Positions 32,228-41,145 of a DNA stretch of 64,000 nt are shown one piece after another (the first letter of the stretch is position 1; each line of letters starts with the position of its first letter). The notes under the pieces are model-generated. The model was not told where the DNA came from. It worked only from the letters and a program-made list of their open reading frames with translations, and did not search any database. This DNA is from JAHEZL01 sp046074525 (GTDB lineage: Bacteria > Bacteroidota > Bacteroidia > Flavobacteriales_C > GCA-002722245), in assembly GCA_046074525.1 (NCBI GenBank), contig JBJTOK010000071.1, forward strand, positions 1-64,000. The letters are read 5' to 3'. Both the position numbers and the translations under genes were made by a program.

Positions 32228-33028
32228 ATGGATTTGCTCTCGCATATTTTATCGGGACTGGCTGTTAGTACTGTTGTTGTTTCCTTTGCAAATGTGTCGA
32301 AGAAGCACAAAGCAGTGATTTTATTTTGTGGCGCGCTGGGTGGTGGTTTTCCCGATTTTGATGTGCTTTCGCATTGGAGCGGATTTGATTCTACTTTCGG
32401 GAAATGGTTTGAGCTGGATTTACCAGGGACGGTCATCTACCACGAAAAACGCTGGTATTCGCATCATGCTTTTCTGCATTCGGTCACCGCAGCTATCTTG
32501 CTGGCTTTCCTGATTGGCGGTATCATTTATCTTTTCAGGAGGAAGGAAAAAACATTCCAGACTTCTTTGCATGACAGTCGGTTTATTATGCTTGCTTTCT
32601 TCCTCGGTTTTTGTGCGCATTTAGTAGAAGATATGCCTACGCCTACTTACGCCTGGGGTGGGGTGAATTTTTTCTGGCCAAGTGGCGTGTATTTTGGTGG
32701 CACAGGAGAAATATGGTGGTGGAACAATTATGATCTTTTCCTAATTATTATCGGGGTGGTATTTCTCAATGCGTTGATATTGATTCTTCGTCAGTGGCTA
32801 AAATTCAATGCACGGATAGCTACAACTTTCGTTTTACTATGTGGCATTTACTGTTATCTCCATCAAATGAAAACACGTCCTTTCGATTTCAATTACCAGA
32901 AAGCAGAACATTCTAAAGTTTTTTGGGAATACGAACAGAAATCAAAGGAAATCCAGAAGGAGATTTTAGGAGAAAGACTTTACGGAATTATGGAGGAAGT
33001 CGATAACCACATCCCTCTTTGGTTTTGA
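32228..33028 (+). CDS. YdjM/DUF457-family membrane protein
   Basis: 266 residues with about four to five membrane helices. MDLLSHILSGLA at the N-terminus, GGGFPDFDVL, HHAFLHSVTAA and FCAHLVEDMPTP place His/Asp residues at membrane borders, as in the YdjM-like family annotated as metal-dependent hydrolases. Catalytic activity has not been established for the family. The C-terminal 60 residues are soluble and charged. Confidence 0.8.
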   Translation: MDLLSHILSGLAVSTVVVSFANVSKKHKAVILFCGALGGGFPDFDVLSHWSGFDSTFGKWFELDLPGTVIYHEKRWYSHHAFLHSVTAAILLAFLIGGIIYLFRRKEKTFQTSLHDSRFIMLAFFLGFCAHLVEDMPTPTYAWGGVNFFWPSGVYFGGTGEIWWWNNYDLFLIIIGVVFLNALILILRQWLKFNARIATTFVLLCGIYCYLHQMKTRPFDFNYQKAEHSKVFWEYEQKSKEIQKEILGERLYGIMEEVDNHIPLWF

Positions 33029-33053
33029 TAAAAAGAAATCTCTTTTTATCTTA
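33024..33053 (+). promoter_or_regulatory. Promoter of the second chitinase
   Basis: TTTG (33024-33027), 19 bases, then TATCTTA (33047-33053), a weak TAnnTTTG. It overlaps the end of the preceding gene. Confidence 0.4.
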
Positions 33054-33070
33054 TTGCCCGCAACTATTAA

Positions 33071-33096
33071 ACTACTACTACTACTACTACTACTAC
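33071..33096 (+). repeat. (ACT)n microsatellite before the chitinase start
   Basis: Eight full ACT units plus AC run to two bases before the ATG at 33098. The repeat lies in the 5' untranslated region, where unit changes would alter spacing near the start. Confidence 0.85.
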
Positions 33097-33097
33097 A

Positions 33098-34408
33098 ATG
33101 AAAAGACGACTACTCTATACATCAGCCTTTATTTTATTTGTATCCACCGTATTTGCTCAGCTTCCCTGCAATGTGATGCTTGGCTATTATCAAACGTCAT
33201 GGGGAACCTACGTGCGCCTGAAAGATATTGATCCTAACTATAATGTTATTGCGCTGGCTTTTATGGAAGCATTTGGTGGTGATGGCTTACCGGATAACAA
33301 TACGGTAAGTAAACTGAGTTTTTATGCTACTAAAGACAGTGATCTCCGTTCGGATATTAAAACTGTTCAGGGACAAGGCAAGAAAGTAATATTGAGTGTT
33401 GGTGGAGCTTCGGGGTCTTTCAAACTCACGTCGGATGCTGAAATGAATACTTTCGTGACTAAGATGAAATCTACGATTCAGACTTACAAACTGGATGGAA
33501 TGGACCTCGATATGGAGCGTTCTACTTACCTGAAGCAGGTTTCAGGAGGAACCATCTCCAATCCGGAAGCACATATTTCCCGCCTCATAACCGGTATCCA
33601 GCAAATTCTTGATTGGTATAAAACAACCTACAGTAAAAAAATGATTCTTACTATGGTGCCTGAAGTGGCATATACTGTTGGTGGCTTGTCAGATTATATG
33701 TCGACTACCTACGGTGTCGCTTACCTTCCGATTATTGAAGCTTTGAGAAATGATATTGATTTGGTGATGGTGCAGTTGTACAATGCATCTGGTGGTAGTT
33801 ATGGCTTGGACAATGTGGTATACAATCAGGGAACAGCTGATTTTATTATCAGTCAGACCGAAGCCATGATCAAAGGTTTTACCTGTAAAAATGGGAAAGG
33901 GAAATTCAGCGGCTTGGCAGCAACGCAAATTGCGGTGTGTTTGCCAGCAACATCGGGAAGTGGCTACGTAAGTACTGCAACAGTAAAATCAGCCATCAAT
34001 TACCTGAGAGGTGTTGGTTCAAAACCGGGATCCTATACTTTGCAGAAAGCAGGAGGGTACCCAGGTTTGAGAGGAATGGCTACCTGGTCGGTACAAAATG
34101 ATTTGGATGGTGGTTATACTTACGCTAAGAACTTCGCAACTATTTTTACCTCATGTTTGTTGACCGATATTGAAGAGCCTTTAGTGGCTGAGTCTTTTAA
34201 ATTGTATCCTAATCCGGCCGATCATCAGCTGACTGTTGAAACGACTTTGCTGCAAGGGCAAACGTTGAGTGTTTATAATACTTTCGGACAAGTGGTGCTG
34301 CAGCACTACGTCATTGACATGAATACTGTTTTGGATATCTCTTCGTTAGCTCCGGGATTTTATACGGTGAGTGCCGGCGGAGCAATGGAGAAGGTGATAG
34401 TGGAGTAA
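33098..34408 (+). CDS. GH18 chitinase with T9SS sorting domain
   Basis: 436 residues. Signal peptide 1-22 (STVFAQ). The GH18 domain (about 25-350) has SVGGAS and catalytic DGMDLDME at 133-140, with E140 as acid. The layout resembles the ChiD/Streptomyces-type chitinase subgroup more than the first chitinase. From residue 369, LYPNPADHQLTVE, then QTLSVYNTFGQVV and LAPGFYTVS form a type A C-terminal domain that sends the protein through the type IX secretion system to the surface or medium. Its promoter and terminator are its own. It does not neighbour the first chitinase. Confidence 0.93.
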   Translation: MKRRLLYTSAFILFVSTVFAQLPCNVMLGYYQTSWGTYVRLKDIDPNYNVIALAFMEAFGGDGLPDNNTVSKLSFYATKDSDLRSDIKTVQGQGKKVILSVGGASGSFKLTSDAEMNTFVTKMKSTIQTYKLDGMDLDMERSTYLKQVSGGTISNPEAHISRLITGIQQILDWYKTTYSKKMILTMVPEVAYTVGGLSDYMSTTYGVAYLPIIEALRNDIDLVMVQLYNASGGSYGLDNVVYNQGTADFIISQTEAMIKGFTCKNGKGKFSGLAATQIAVCLPATSGSGYVSTATVKSAINYLRGVGSKPGSYTLQKAGGYPGLRGMATWSVQNDLDGGYTYAKNFATIFTSCLLTDIEEPLVAESFKLYPNPADHQLTVETTLLQGQTLSVYNTFGQVVLQHYVIDMNTVLDISSLAPGFYTVSAGGAMEKVIVE

Positions 34409-34423
34409 AATTAACCTGAAATG

Positions 34424-34456
34424 AAAGATCCTGAAACAACTTGTTTCAGGATCTTT
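34424..34456. terminator. Terminator between chitinase and psd
   Basis: A 14-bp stem (AAAGATCCTGAAAC with its complement) around AACTT. T-rich sequence on the right and A-rich on the left let it serve both converging genes. Confidence 0.88.
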
Positions 34457-34462
34457 TGTCTT

Positions 34463-35119
34463 TTAGGATTTCAACTCCGCAATAGTCGTAATTCCACCTT
34501 TCACTACATCATCAATTTTTACCTTGATTTCGGTACCAAGTGGGAAATACAAATCTACGCGTGAGCCGAATTTGATGAATCCGAACTCTGCACCCTGCAC
34601 AGCCTTGTCGCCTTCTTTTGAGTAGAAGACAATGCGTCGCGCCAGGAAACCTGCGATCTGGCGGAAGAGAATTTCCTGTTTGTTTACCTGGTTTTCAATC
34701 ACGATAGTAGAGCGCTCATTTTCTGTTGAGCTTTTTGGGTGCCATGCAACGAGATATTTTCCCGGATGATATTTCACGTATTTCACAATACCGCTAATAG
34801 GATTTCTATTCACGTGCACGTTGATCGGCGACATGAAGATAGACACCTGTATGCGTTTGTCTTTGAAGTATTCGGTTTCGGTAGTTTCCTCAATTACCAC
34901 CACTTTTCCATCACAGGGAGAAATAACTCCCAAATCGCTGAGTGTTGCATGTCTCTTTGGATTTCTGAAGAACTGAAGAACAAGGATGAGCAAAAATGCA
35001 GCTATGGCGTAAGCCAGCCAATGGATAAAAACGATGCAGGTTAAATGTGCGCAAAAAACAAGCAAACCGGCAACTAATAAGGTAACAATAATGGTAGGAA
35101 TTCCTTCTCTGTGTATCAT
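34463..35119 (-). CDS. psd: Phosphatidylserine decarboxylase (short form)
   Basis: 218 residues, the archaeal-like short class. N-terminal membrane helices (10-50) precede the catalytic domain. GFIKFGSRVDLYFP contains the self-cleavage site Gly185-Ser186; Ser186 becomes the pyruvoyl group of the alpha chain. ISPCDGKVV and the MSPINVHVNRNP region are conserved. It converts phosphatidylserine to phosphatidylethanolamine, the main membrane lipid. It ends a minus-strand run with cdsA and ftsH. Confidence 0.93.
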   Translation of the reverse strand: MIHREGIPTIIVTLLVAGLLVFCAHLTCIVFIHWLAYAIAAFLLILVLQFFRNPKRHATLSDLGVISPCDGKVVVIEETTETEYFKDKRIQVSIFMSPINVHVNRNPISGIVKYVKYHPGKYLVAWHPKSSTENERSTIVIENQVNKQEILFRQIAGFLARRIVFYSKEGDKAVQGAEFGFIKFGSRVDLYFPLGTEIKVKIDDVVKGGITTIAELKS

Positions 35120-35151
35120 GGATTATTTTTTGGTGGCGGTAAAAATAGAAA

Positions 35152-35715
35152 TTAAAATTTCAATCCCAATTCGGCTCTTACACCAACATCGTCCTGGTAG
35201 ACATAAGAGTTGGTGAATTTCTCATAGAAGCCTATACCGAACACGAGTCCGTAAGGTGTTCGGGGGATAATGAATATCTGCTGCATGGGTGCTACGCCAA
35301 TAATTGCATGAGTGCTTACTTTTCCATAAATATCGGAAACCTGTTCGGCGCTTATTGGCACCTGCATGCCTATGTTGATCCATAGGTAATCTCCAATATT
35401 TCTGAAGGCATGAATTCCCGGCAGGAAGAAGTTGAGTGGTGAGCTTTGAAAGTTGAGCTGACTGAAAGAGCCGTATTTCACTGAGATATTTTCTACAGAG
35501 ATAGAATAGGGGAAATACCAGCCGCCATGATTCTGTTTAGGAAAATGAAAGTAGGAGAGTCCGTAGCCATTGGAATGTTTTCCTGTTTTGTAGGAAAAGT
35601 TGAATAAACTTATCCTTTTTGCCTGCAGCTGAAATTGAAGGTTTGTTGAATCTTGCGATTGCAAATTGAAAGAGCTTCCTGCAATTAATACTAAAGCTAA
35701 CAAGAAGGATCTCAT
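35152..35715 (-). CDS. Exported protein of unknown function
   Basis: 187 residues with signal peptide (residues 1-20, LIAGSSFNLQSQ). The mature part is beta-rich with alternating aromatics (GYGLSYFHFPKQ, LVFGIGFYEKF) and ends in ELGLKF, which suggests a small outer-membrane beta-barrel. It lies between psd and cdsA, both in phospholipid synthesis, but nothing in the sequence connects it with that pathway. Family not recognised. Confidence 0.6.
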   Translation of the reverse strand: MRSFLLALVLIAGSSFNLQSQDSTNLQFQLQAKRISLFNFSYKTGKHSNGYGLSYFHFPKQNHGGWYFPYSISVENISVKYGSFSQLNFQSSPLNFFLPGIHAFRNIGDYLWINIGMQVPISAEQVSDIYGKVSTHAIIGVAPMQQIFIIPRTPYGLVFGIGFYEKFTNSYVYQDDVGVRAELGLKF

Positions 35716-35725
35716 TGCAGCGGAT

Positions 35726-36568
35726 TTAGTGAAGAAAGGAATATGCTTTTATTAGGAAATAAACCATTGGCGCTGCAAGAAGCAAACCATCAAAACGATC
35801 GAGTATACCGCCGTGACCGGGAAGAATGGTGCCCGAATCTTTTATGCCCAAACTTCTTTTAAGCATCGATTCGGCGAGGTCGCCCAGTGTGCCAAAGATT
35901 ACCACTGTTAAAGCCATCGCCAGCCAGAAGAGCAGTGAATAGCTATCTGGAAAAATCAAGTGACAAACATAGCCAAGAATCAATGCAGCAATAGCGCCAC
36001 CGATAAATCCTTCCCATGATTTTTTAGGGGAAATCCTTTCAAAGAGTTTGTGCTTACCGAATTTGGTTCCTGCAAAATAAGCACCGGTATCGTTGGCCCA
36101 AAGCATGAAAAAGAAGGAGAAGGCTATGTCGAATTTTCGGGTGAGCAAGGTTAAGTCGGAGCTTTCTTCAAAATTAGCTACCAGCAACAAGCCAAAAGGC
36201 AGAATTACATAACCGATACCAGAAATGGTTAAGGCAATATTGGTGAAAGGCTGTTCGGTTTTTCTGTATAATTCGGCAATAAAAATCAATACTACCAAAG
36301 GGATGGAGAAACCAGCCCAGGCCATGTAATTGTGGTTAAGTGCGAAAGCGATGAAAGAGCAATAGGCAAGGGCGCCGATGAGTAATCCCAGCACCCTGTT
36401 GGGTTGAATCACCGAGGTTTTAAAGAGCGTGTAAAACTCATTAAGGCCCAGTAATGAAATCACGCCAAAAAGCACAGCAAAGGAAGCAAAGCTATGCCAC
36501 ATGGCGCTTAGCAGAACCAGCACGAATAGGATGCCGGTGATTGCCCTTTGTGAAAGATTACTCTTCAA
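35726..36568 (-). CDS. cdsA: Phosphatidate cytidylyltransferase
   Basis: 280 residues with about eight membrane helices. The family signature is plain near the C-terminus: MLKRSLGIKDSGTILPGHGG followed by ILDRFDGLL. NDTGAYFAGTKFGKHKL and SPKKSWEGFIGG are also diagnostic. It makes CDP-diacylglycerol from CTP and phosphatidate, feeding phosphatidylserine/ethanolamine synthesis together with psd two genes downstream. One base separates it from ftsH. Confidence 0.96.
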   Translation of the reverse strand: MKSNLSQRAITGILFVLVLLSAMWHSFASFAVLFGVISLLGLNEFYTLFKTSVIQPNRVLGLLIGALAYCSFIAFALNHNYMAWAGFSIPLVVLIFIAELYRKTEQPFTNIALTISGIGYVILPFGLLLVANFEESSDLTLLTRKFDIAFSFFFMLWANDTGAYFAGTKFGKHKLFERISPKKSWEGFIGGAIAALILGYVCHLIFPDSYSLLFWLAMALTVVIFGTLGDLAESMLKRSLGIKDSGTILPGHGGILDRFDGLLLAAPMVYFLIKAYSFLH

Positions 36569-36569
36569 A

Positions 36570-38687
36570 TTAAAAGTCTAAGCCAATTTGAAGTGGCGGT
36601 TTTTTATCTGAATTGTCCTTGCCTTCTTCCGGTTGCTCCTTTGGTTCTTCTTTGTGTTTCGGTTCTTCTTTTGCGGAAGGTTGTTCCTCAACTTTTGCAG
36701 CAACAGCAGCTTCTTCTTTTTTCTCCTGTTCTTCTACTTTCTGGTTGATTCGTTTTTCAACGTCTTCTTTCTTTTCTTCAGGAGATTCTTCACCTGGTCG
36801 TGCACCAAAAACGGCTTCAAGATCTTCCTTGAAAATCACTTCTTTTTCCAGAAGGAGTTTAGCCAGTTTAGCGAGAGATTCTTTATTGTCGCTAAGGATT
36901 TTCTTGGCAACGGTATAAGCTTCTTCAATAATGCTGCGAACTTCAATATCGATGGTTTCGGCAGTTTTTTCGCTGTAAGGTTTAGTGAGAGAAAACTCGC
37001 CGGCGCCAGTAGAATCGTAATAGCTGACATTCCCTATTTTTTCGTTGAGTCCGTATACCATAATCATCGATTGTGCCTGCTTGGTCACCTTTTCCAGGTC
37101 GCTCAGTGCGCCGGTAGAAATTTCACCAAACACAATTTGTTCAGCAGCTCGTCCGCCCAATGTAGCACACATCTCGTGGAATATTTGCTCCTTGGTAGTG
37201 ATTTGTCTTTCTTCGGGCAAATACCATGCAGCACCCAGTGAGCGACCTCTTGGAACGATGGTTACTTTTAATAATGGAGAAGCATAGCGCATGAACCAGC
37301 TCACGGTAGCGTGACCAGCTTCGTGGTAAGCGATGGTTTCTTTTTCTTTCGGAGTAATGATTTTGTTTTTCTTCTCCAATCCGCCAATGATACGATCCAC
37401 AGCATCAAGGAAATCCTGTTTGCCAACGGTGGTCTTATTGGTTCTTGCGGCAATCAAAGCTGCTTCATTACAAATGTTAGCGATATCAGCACCTGAAAAA
37501 CCAGGCGTTTGTTTGGCCAGGAATTCCACTTCAACAGTGCTGTCGATTTTAATAGGCTTGAGATGTACTTTGAAAATTTCTTTTCTTTCGTTCAAGTCCG
37601 GCATGTCAACATAAATCATACGGTCGAATCGTCCGGCACGCATCAAGGCACGGTCAAGAATATCAGCGCGGTTGGTGGCTGCGAGTACTATGATACCGCT
37701 GTTGGTACCAAAACCATCCATCTCGGTGAGGAGTTGGTTGAGGGTGTTTTCCCTTTCGTCGTTCGCACCTTGTGCTGGATTTTTACCACGGGCACGTCCA
37801 ATAGCATCTATTTCATCAATAAATATAATACAAGGTGCTTTCTCCTTGGCTTGCTTGAAAAGATCACGCACCCTGGAGGCACCAACACCCACAAACATTT
37901 CCACAAAGTCGGAACCCGACAAAGAGTAAAACGGAACTTTGGCTTCACCTGCAACGGCCTTTGCCAGCAAGGTTTTACCGGTACCCGGAGGGCCCACAAG
38001 CAATGCTCCTTTAGGAATTTTCGCTCCGAGTTCAGTGTATTTTTTAGGGTGTTTCAGGAAGTCGACAATCTCCTTGATTTCTACTTTAGCTTCCTCTAGT
38101 CCGGCTACATCAGCAAAGGTGATGTCTACTTTTGCATCTTTATCAAAGAGGGTAGCACGTGATTTCCCGATGTTGAATATTTGTCCGCCAGGCCCCCCGC
38201 CGCCGCCCATTCTGCGCATCATGAAAATCCAGAAAACAGCCATGATTCCCAGCATCAGCAGGAAGCCTGAAATGCTTTCCAGGAAAGTGGGTTCACGGTT
38301 TTCGTCATCAACACTTACCTGATGTTTTGCGTCATTTTTGGCATTGTAAGCATCAACTTCTTTTTTGAAAGAATCGGCAGAGGAGATATCGAAGGTGTAG
38401 TGCGGACCGTTTTTTGAAAGTTTATTGTCTTTAGCTTCTTTGGTGCTCAGTATGGAATCATTAAGATAGGCCTCAACAAAAAGTTTATCGTCGAGTTTAA
38501 CCACCACCATTTTCTTAACTTTTCCTTTTTCCAGGACTTCTTTCTTGAACTCAGAAAAGCCGAGTTCTTTCGGTCCGCCAGGCATATCGTAAAATTGGTA
38601 CACGAAGATCAAACCGATAACTAAAAGAATAATCCACTGAATGGGAAAATTCATTTTTGGTTTTTTGGGCAATTTAGGTGAAGACAT
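36570..38687 (-). CDS. ftsH: ATP-dependent zinc metalloprotease FtsH
   Basis: 705 residues: two membrane helices (14-32 and ~138-157) around a periplasmic domain, an AAA+ module with GPPGTGKT (232-239) and DEIDAIGR, and an M41 protease domain with HEAGH at 455-459. It degrades misfolded membrane proteins and selected regulators. The last 75 residues are an unusual Glu/Lys/Pro-rich low-complexity tail ending in LQIGLDF, longer than in E. coli (644). It lies 22 bases after rsfS and abuts cdsA, suggesting one transcript. Confidence 0.97.
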   Translation of the reverse strand: MSSPKLPKKPKMNFPIQWIILLVIGLIFVYQFYDMPGGPKELGFSEFKKEVLEKGKVKKMVVVKLDDKLFVEAYLNDSILSTKEAKDNKLSKNGPHYTFDISSADSFKKEVDAYNAKNDAKHQVSVDDENREPTFLESISGFLLMLGIMAVFWIFMMRRMGGGGGPGGQIFNIGKSRATLFDKDAKVDITFADVAGLEEAKVEIKEIVDFLKHPKKYTELGAKIPKGALLVGPPGTGKTLLAKAVAGEAKVPFYSLSGSDFVEMFVGVGASRVRDLFKQAKEKAPCIIFIDEIDAIGRARGKNPAQGANDERENTLNQLLTEMDGFGTNSGIIVLAATNRADILDRALMRAGRFDRMIYVDMPDLNERKEIFKVHLKPIKIDSTVEVEFLAKQTPGFSGADIANICNEAALIAARTNKTTVGKQDFLDAVDRIIGGLEKKNKIITPKEKETIAYHEAGHATVSWFMRYASPLLKVTIVPRGRSLGAAWYLPEERQITTKEQIFHEMCATLGGRAAEQIVFGEISTGALSDLEKVTKQAQSMIMVYGLNEKIGNVSYYDSTGAGEFSLTKPYSEKTAETIDIEVRSIIEEAYTVAKKILSDNKESLAKLAKLLLEKEVIFKEDLEAVFGARPGEESPEEKKEDVEKRINQKVEEQEKKEEAAVAAKVEEQPSAKEEPKHKEEPKEQPEEGKDNSDKKPPLQIGLDF

Positions 38688-38709
38688 GTTTTGATAATGT
38701 TTTTAGTTT

Positions 38710-39240
38710 TTATTTTCCGATTTTGGTGATCTGTGCATCGGCCCACAAATCTTCCAGGTTATAGAATTCGCGTGTGTGTTCCTGGAAAACATGGGCGATT
38801 ACCGAAACATAGTCGATCAGTATCCACTCGGAATTGCTGAATCCTTCTCTTTTCCATGGGTATTCACCAGTAGCTTTTTTTACCTCTTTTTCAAGGGTTC
38901 CGGCGATGGCTTCCACGTGAGTGCTGGAGTTACCTGTGGCAATAACAAAGAAATCGCAGATGGTATTCTGTAATTTTCTTAAGTCGATCAACACAATGTT
39001 TTCTGCTTTTATTTCCTGCATTCCGGCGATAATGAGATCGGCCAGTTTTTGTGAAGCGCTGATAGCTGGTTTTTTGATTGCAGCTTTCTTATGGGCCGCT
39101 TTTTTAGGAGCTGCTGCTTTTTTCGCCGGGGCTTTTTTTACCGCCTTCTTAACCGCTGTTTTTTTTGCCGCTTTTGGCTTTTCACTTATAGCTTTTGCCT
39201 TTGTTGTTTTCTTGGTACTCCCCGAAGCTTTTCCAGCCAT
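38710..39240 (-). CDS. rsfS: Ribosomal silencing factor RsfS with histone-like N-terminal tail
   Basis: 176 residues. Residues ~65-175 are the Iojap/RsfS domain: IVLIDLRKLQNTICDFFVIATG, then STHVEAIAGTLE and EWILIDYVSVIAHVF. RsfS binds uL14 and blocks subunit joining when nutrients fall. The first 60 residues are an added tail of Lys/Ala/Pro repeats (KKAVKKAPAKKAAAPKK) resembling histone H1-type proteins, absent in most RsfS (about 105-120 residues). The tail may bind rRNA or the ribosome. It is read divergently from birA with about 92 bases between. Confidence 0.92.
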   Translation of the reverse strand: MAGKASGSTKKTTKAKAISEKPKAAKKTAVKKAVKKAPAKKAAAPKKAAHKKAAIKKPAISASQKLADLIIAGMQEIKAENIVLIDLRKLQNTICDFFVIATGNSSTHVEAIAGTLEKEVKKATGEYPWKREGFSNSEWILIDYVSVIAHVFQEHTREFYNLEDLWADAQITKIGK

Positions 39241-39332
39241 TGAAAAATGATTTTATATTTACGTTCAAAAGTAAGGAAATAAATCCATACTTTTTTCTCA
39301 CCAATAAAGCTCGTTTAAAATTAACATTGTTT

Positions 39333-40088
39333 ATGAGTAACTCAGTATTTACAAGGGTTTTGGAGATAGATGAGCTTGCGTCCACATCGGAGGAGGCGAA
39401 ACGACTTTCCAGGGAGGTGAACGGTGAAAATCTGGCGGTTTGGACGAGGAAGCAAACTCAGGGGCGCGGACAAGTGGGGGCGTCGTGGTTTCATGGTGAT
39501 GAAAAAGACATTGCCATCAGCTATGTTTTTTATCCAGGAAATCTGCCAGTCACTAAGCAGTTTTTGATGAATATGCTGGTTTGCAATGCGGTGTACAATT
39601 ACGTGAAATCCAATGTGAATAAGGAGGTGAGCATAAAGTGGCCGAATGATATTTTGATTGGCCGGAAAAAGGTATGCGGTATCCTGATCGAAAATGTGCT
39701 TCGAGGCGCCAATATTGATCATTCGGTGATTGGCATCGGCATCAATGTAAATACAACTTCCTTCCCCGAAAACCTTCCGCATGCGACATCCATTTTACTG
39801 GAAAATTTTGCTTTTATAGGCTCACAAAGAAGTGAAACACTGGATTTAACCGATCATATAGGGAAACATTTGCAGATGTTTTATGAGCCCCTGCTGAATG
39901 AAAAACTCATCAGGGAAACTTATCTAAATCACCTTTTCGGGATCAATCGGGAAATGACTTTTCTTAAAGAAGGAAAGGCCTTTCAAGGTACTATCACTGG
40001 TGTGGATGAGAGTGGAAAGCTGAAAATGATGGTAGAAGGAAATGAAATGCTTTTCGCATTCAAGGAAATACAATTCTCTTATTTATAA
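39333..40088 (+). CDS. birA: Biotin-[acetyl-CoA-carboxylase] ligase
   Basis: 251 residues from the ATG at 39333. An ORF opening at 39195 overlaps rsfS and has no homology. TQGRGQVGASW is the biotinyl-adenylate loop, KWPNDILIGRKKVCGILIE the catalytic core, and GIGINVNTTSFP follows. There is no N-terminal helix-turn-helix, so it is the class I ligase without repressor function. It ends within the last ten bases of the converging SRPBCC gene. Confidence 0.93.
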   Translation: MSNSVFTRVLEIDELASTSEEAKRLSREVNGENLAVWTRKQTQGRGQVGASWFHGDEKDIAISYVFYPGNLPVTKQFLMNMLVCNAVYNYVKSNVNKEVSIKWPNDILIGRKKVCGILIENVLRGANIDHSVIGIGINVNTTSFPENLPHATSILLENFAFIGSQRSETLDLTDHIGKHLQMFYEPLLNEKLIRETYLNHLFGINREMTFLKEGKAFQGTITGVDESGKLKMMVEGNEMLFAFKEIQFSYL

Positions 40089-40483
40089 ATCTCCTGCAGT
40101 TTATGCATGTTATAGTTGAAGAACTGTGTGAGCGGTCCTTTTACTACCATTTCCATGAACATGTTGATATCCCCTTCAAAATCCATGTAAGCCTCGCAGC
40201 TCGCGTCGTTCACAGGAGTGATGATGCATTTTAATGTGAATTTGATAGGGGAAATATCGGTGGAGACCAGGTGTACCAGAGAAGGTTCCTGTTTGTCCTG
40301 CAGTTTCAATCCGATAGCAGCCATTTTCTTAATACTGAAAGAACACTCGGTTTCGCTGCTCCCCCATTTTTCCACTTTGTCCTGAGGAAGCAGCTGGTTG
40401 AAATTGTTGAGATTGGCCATGAAAGTAAAAACAGTTCCTGCAGAAGCGTTAATTACTTTTTTATCGGTTTGAATAGAAGTCAT
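40079..40483 (-). CDS. SRPBCC (START-like) family protein
   Basis: 134 residues, cytosolic. The START/Bet v1-like fold is suggested by the N-terminal NASAGTVFTFMANLNNFNQLLP pattern, FSIKKMAAIGLKL, and a C-terminal helix with PLTQFFNYNMHKLQEIY. Relatives bind hydrophobic ligands or quinones (CoQ10-like), but none can be assigned. It overlaps the end of pyrE by one base and shares the transcript. Confidence 0.75.
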   Translation of the reverse strand: MTSIQTDKKVINASAGTVFTFMANLNNFNQLLPQDKVEKWGSSETECSFSIKKMAAIGLKLQDKQEPSLVHLVSTDISPIKFTLKCIITPVNDASCEAYMDFEGDINMFMEMVVKGPLTQFFNYNMHKLQEIYK

Positions 40484-41136
40484 TATTTCTCTATTAATTT
40501 CCCCCAGTTTTCAGGATCCATTCTCCATGATTTGATGAGGTCCTGCTGGTTTTCGGTGATATAACCGGATTTAACGGCTTGCTGAATCAACACATCGTAA
40601 TCGGATAACGTTACGAGATCGCATTTTTCTTTTTTAAAGCTTTTGTGGGCCACATCGAAATCGTAGGTGAAAATCGCTGCCATTCCCAGTACTGTAGCGC
40701 CTGCTGCGCGGAGAGACTCCACTGCTTTCAAACTGCTTTTTCCTGTGGAAATAAGGTCTTCGATCACTACCACGGATTGTCCGGAATTCACTACTCCTTC
40801 AATAATATTGCCTAATCCATGATCTTTCGGTGCCGAACGCACATAGGCGAATGACACTCCTAGATCCTGCGCCACCAAAGCTCCCTGTGCGATTGCACCA
40901 GTAGCAACACCAACAATCACGTCGGGTTTGCCGAAAGTGTCAATCACTGCGCTGGCGAGTTGCTGACGCACGTAAGTTCTGATTTTTGGATAGGAGAGGG
41001 TAACTCTATTATCACAATATATAGGAGATTTCCATCCCGACGCCCAGGTAAAAGGATCGTTAGGTTGAAGCTTTATCGCTTTGACTTGTAACAGATATTC
41101 TGCAACTTTGGCCGCTGCATCTTTATTAAACACCAT
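40483..41136 (-). CDS. pyrE: Orotate phosphoribosyltransferase
   Basis: 217 residues from ATG at 41136; a TTG at 41145 would add MLS. VVVIEDLISTGKSS is the PRPP-binding loop, and TWASGWKSPIYCDNR with YVRSAPKDHG are OPRTase landmarks. It forms orotidine monophosphate from orotate and PRPP in pyrimidine synthesis. The divergent NUDIX gene begins nine bases away, so the promoters of both overlap the coding starts. Confidence 0.95.
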   Translation of the reverse strand: MVFNKDAAAKVAEYLLQVKAIKLQPNDPFTWASGWKSPIYCDNRVTLSYPKIRTYVRQQLASAVIDTFGKPDVIVGVATGAIAQGALVAQDLGVSFAYVRSAPKDHGLGNIIEGVVNSGQSVVVIEDLISTGKSSLKAVESLRAAGATVLGMAAIFTYDFDVAHKSFKKEKCDLVTLSDYDVLIQQAVKSGYITENQQDLIKSWRMDPENWGKLIEK

Positions 41137-41145
41137 AGAAAGCAA

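Noticed and set aside
36633..37241. Plus-strand open frame of about 200 codons opposite ftsH
   Set aside because: Its Phe/Ser-rich composition is the mirror of the Lys/Glu-rich FtsH tail, and it has no homology or promoter.
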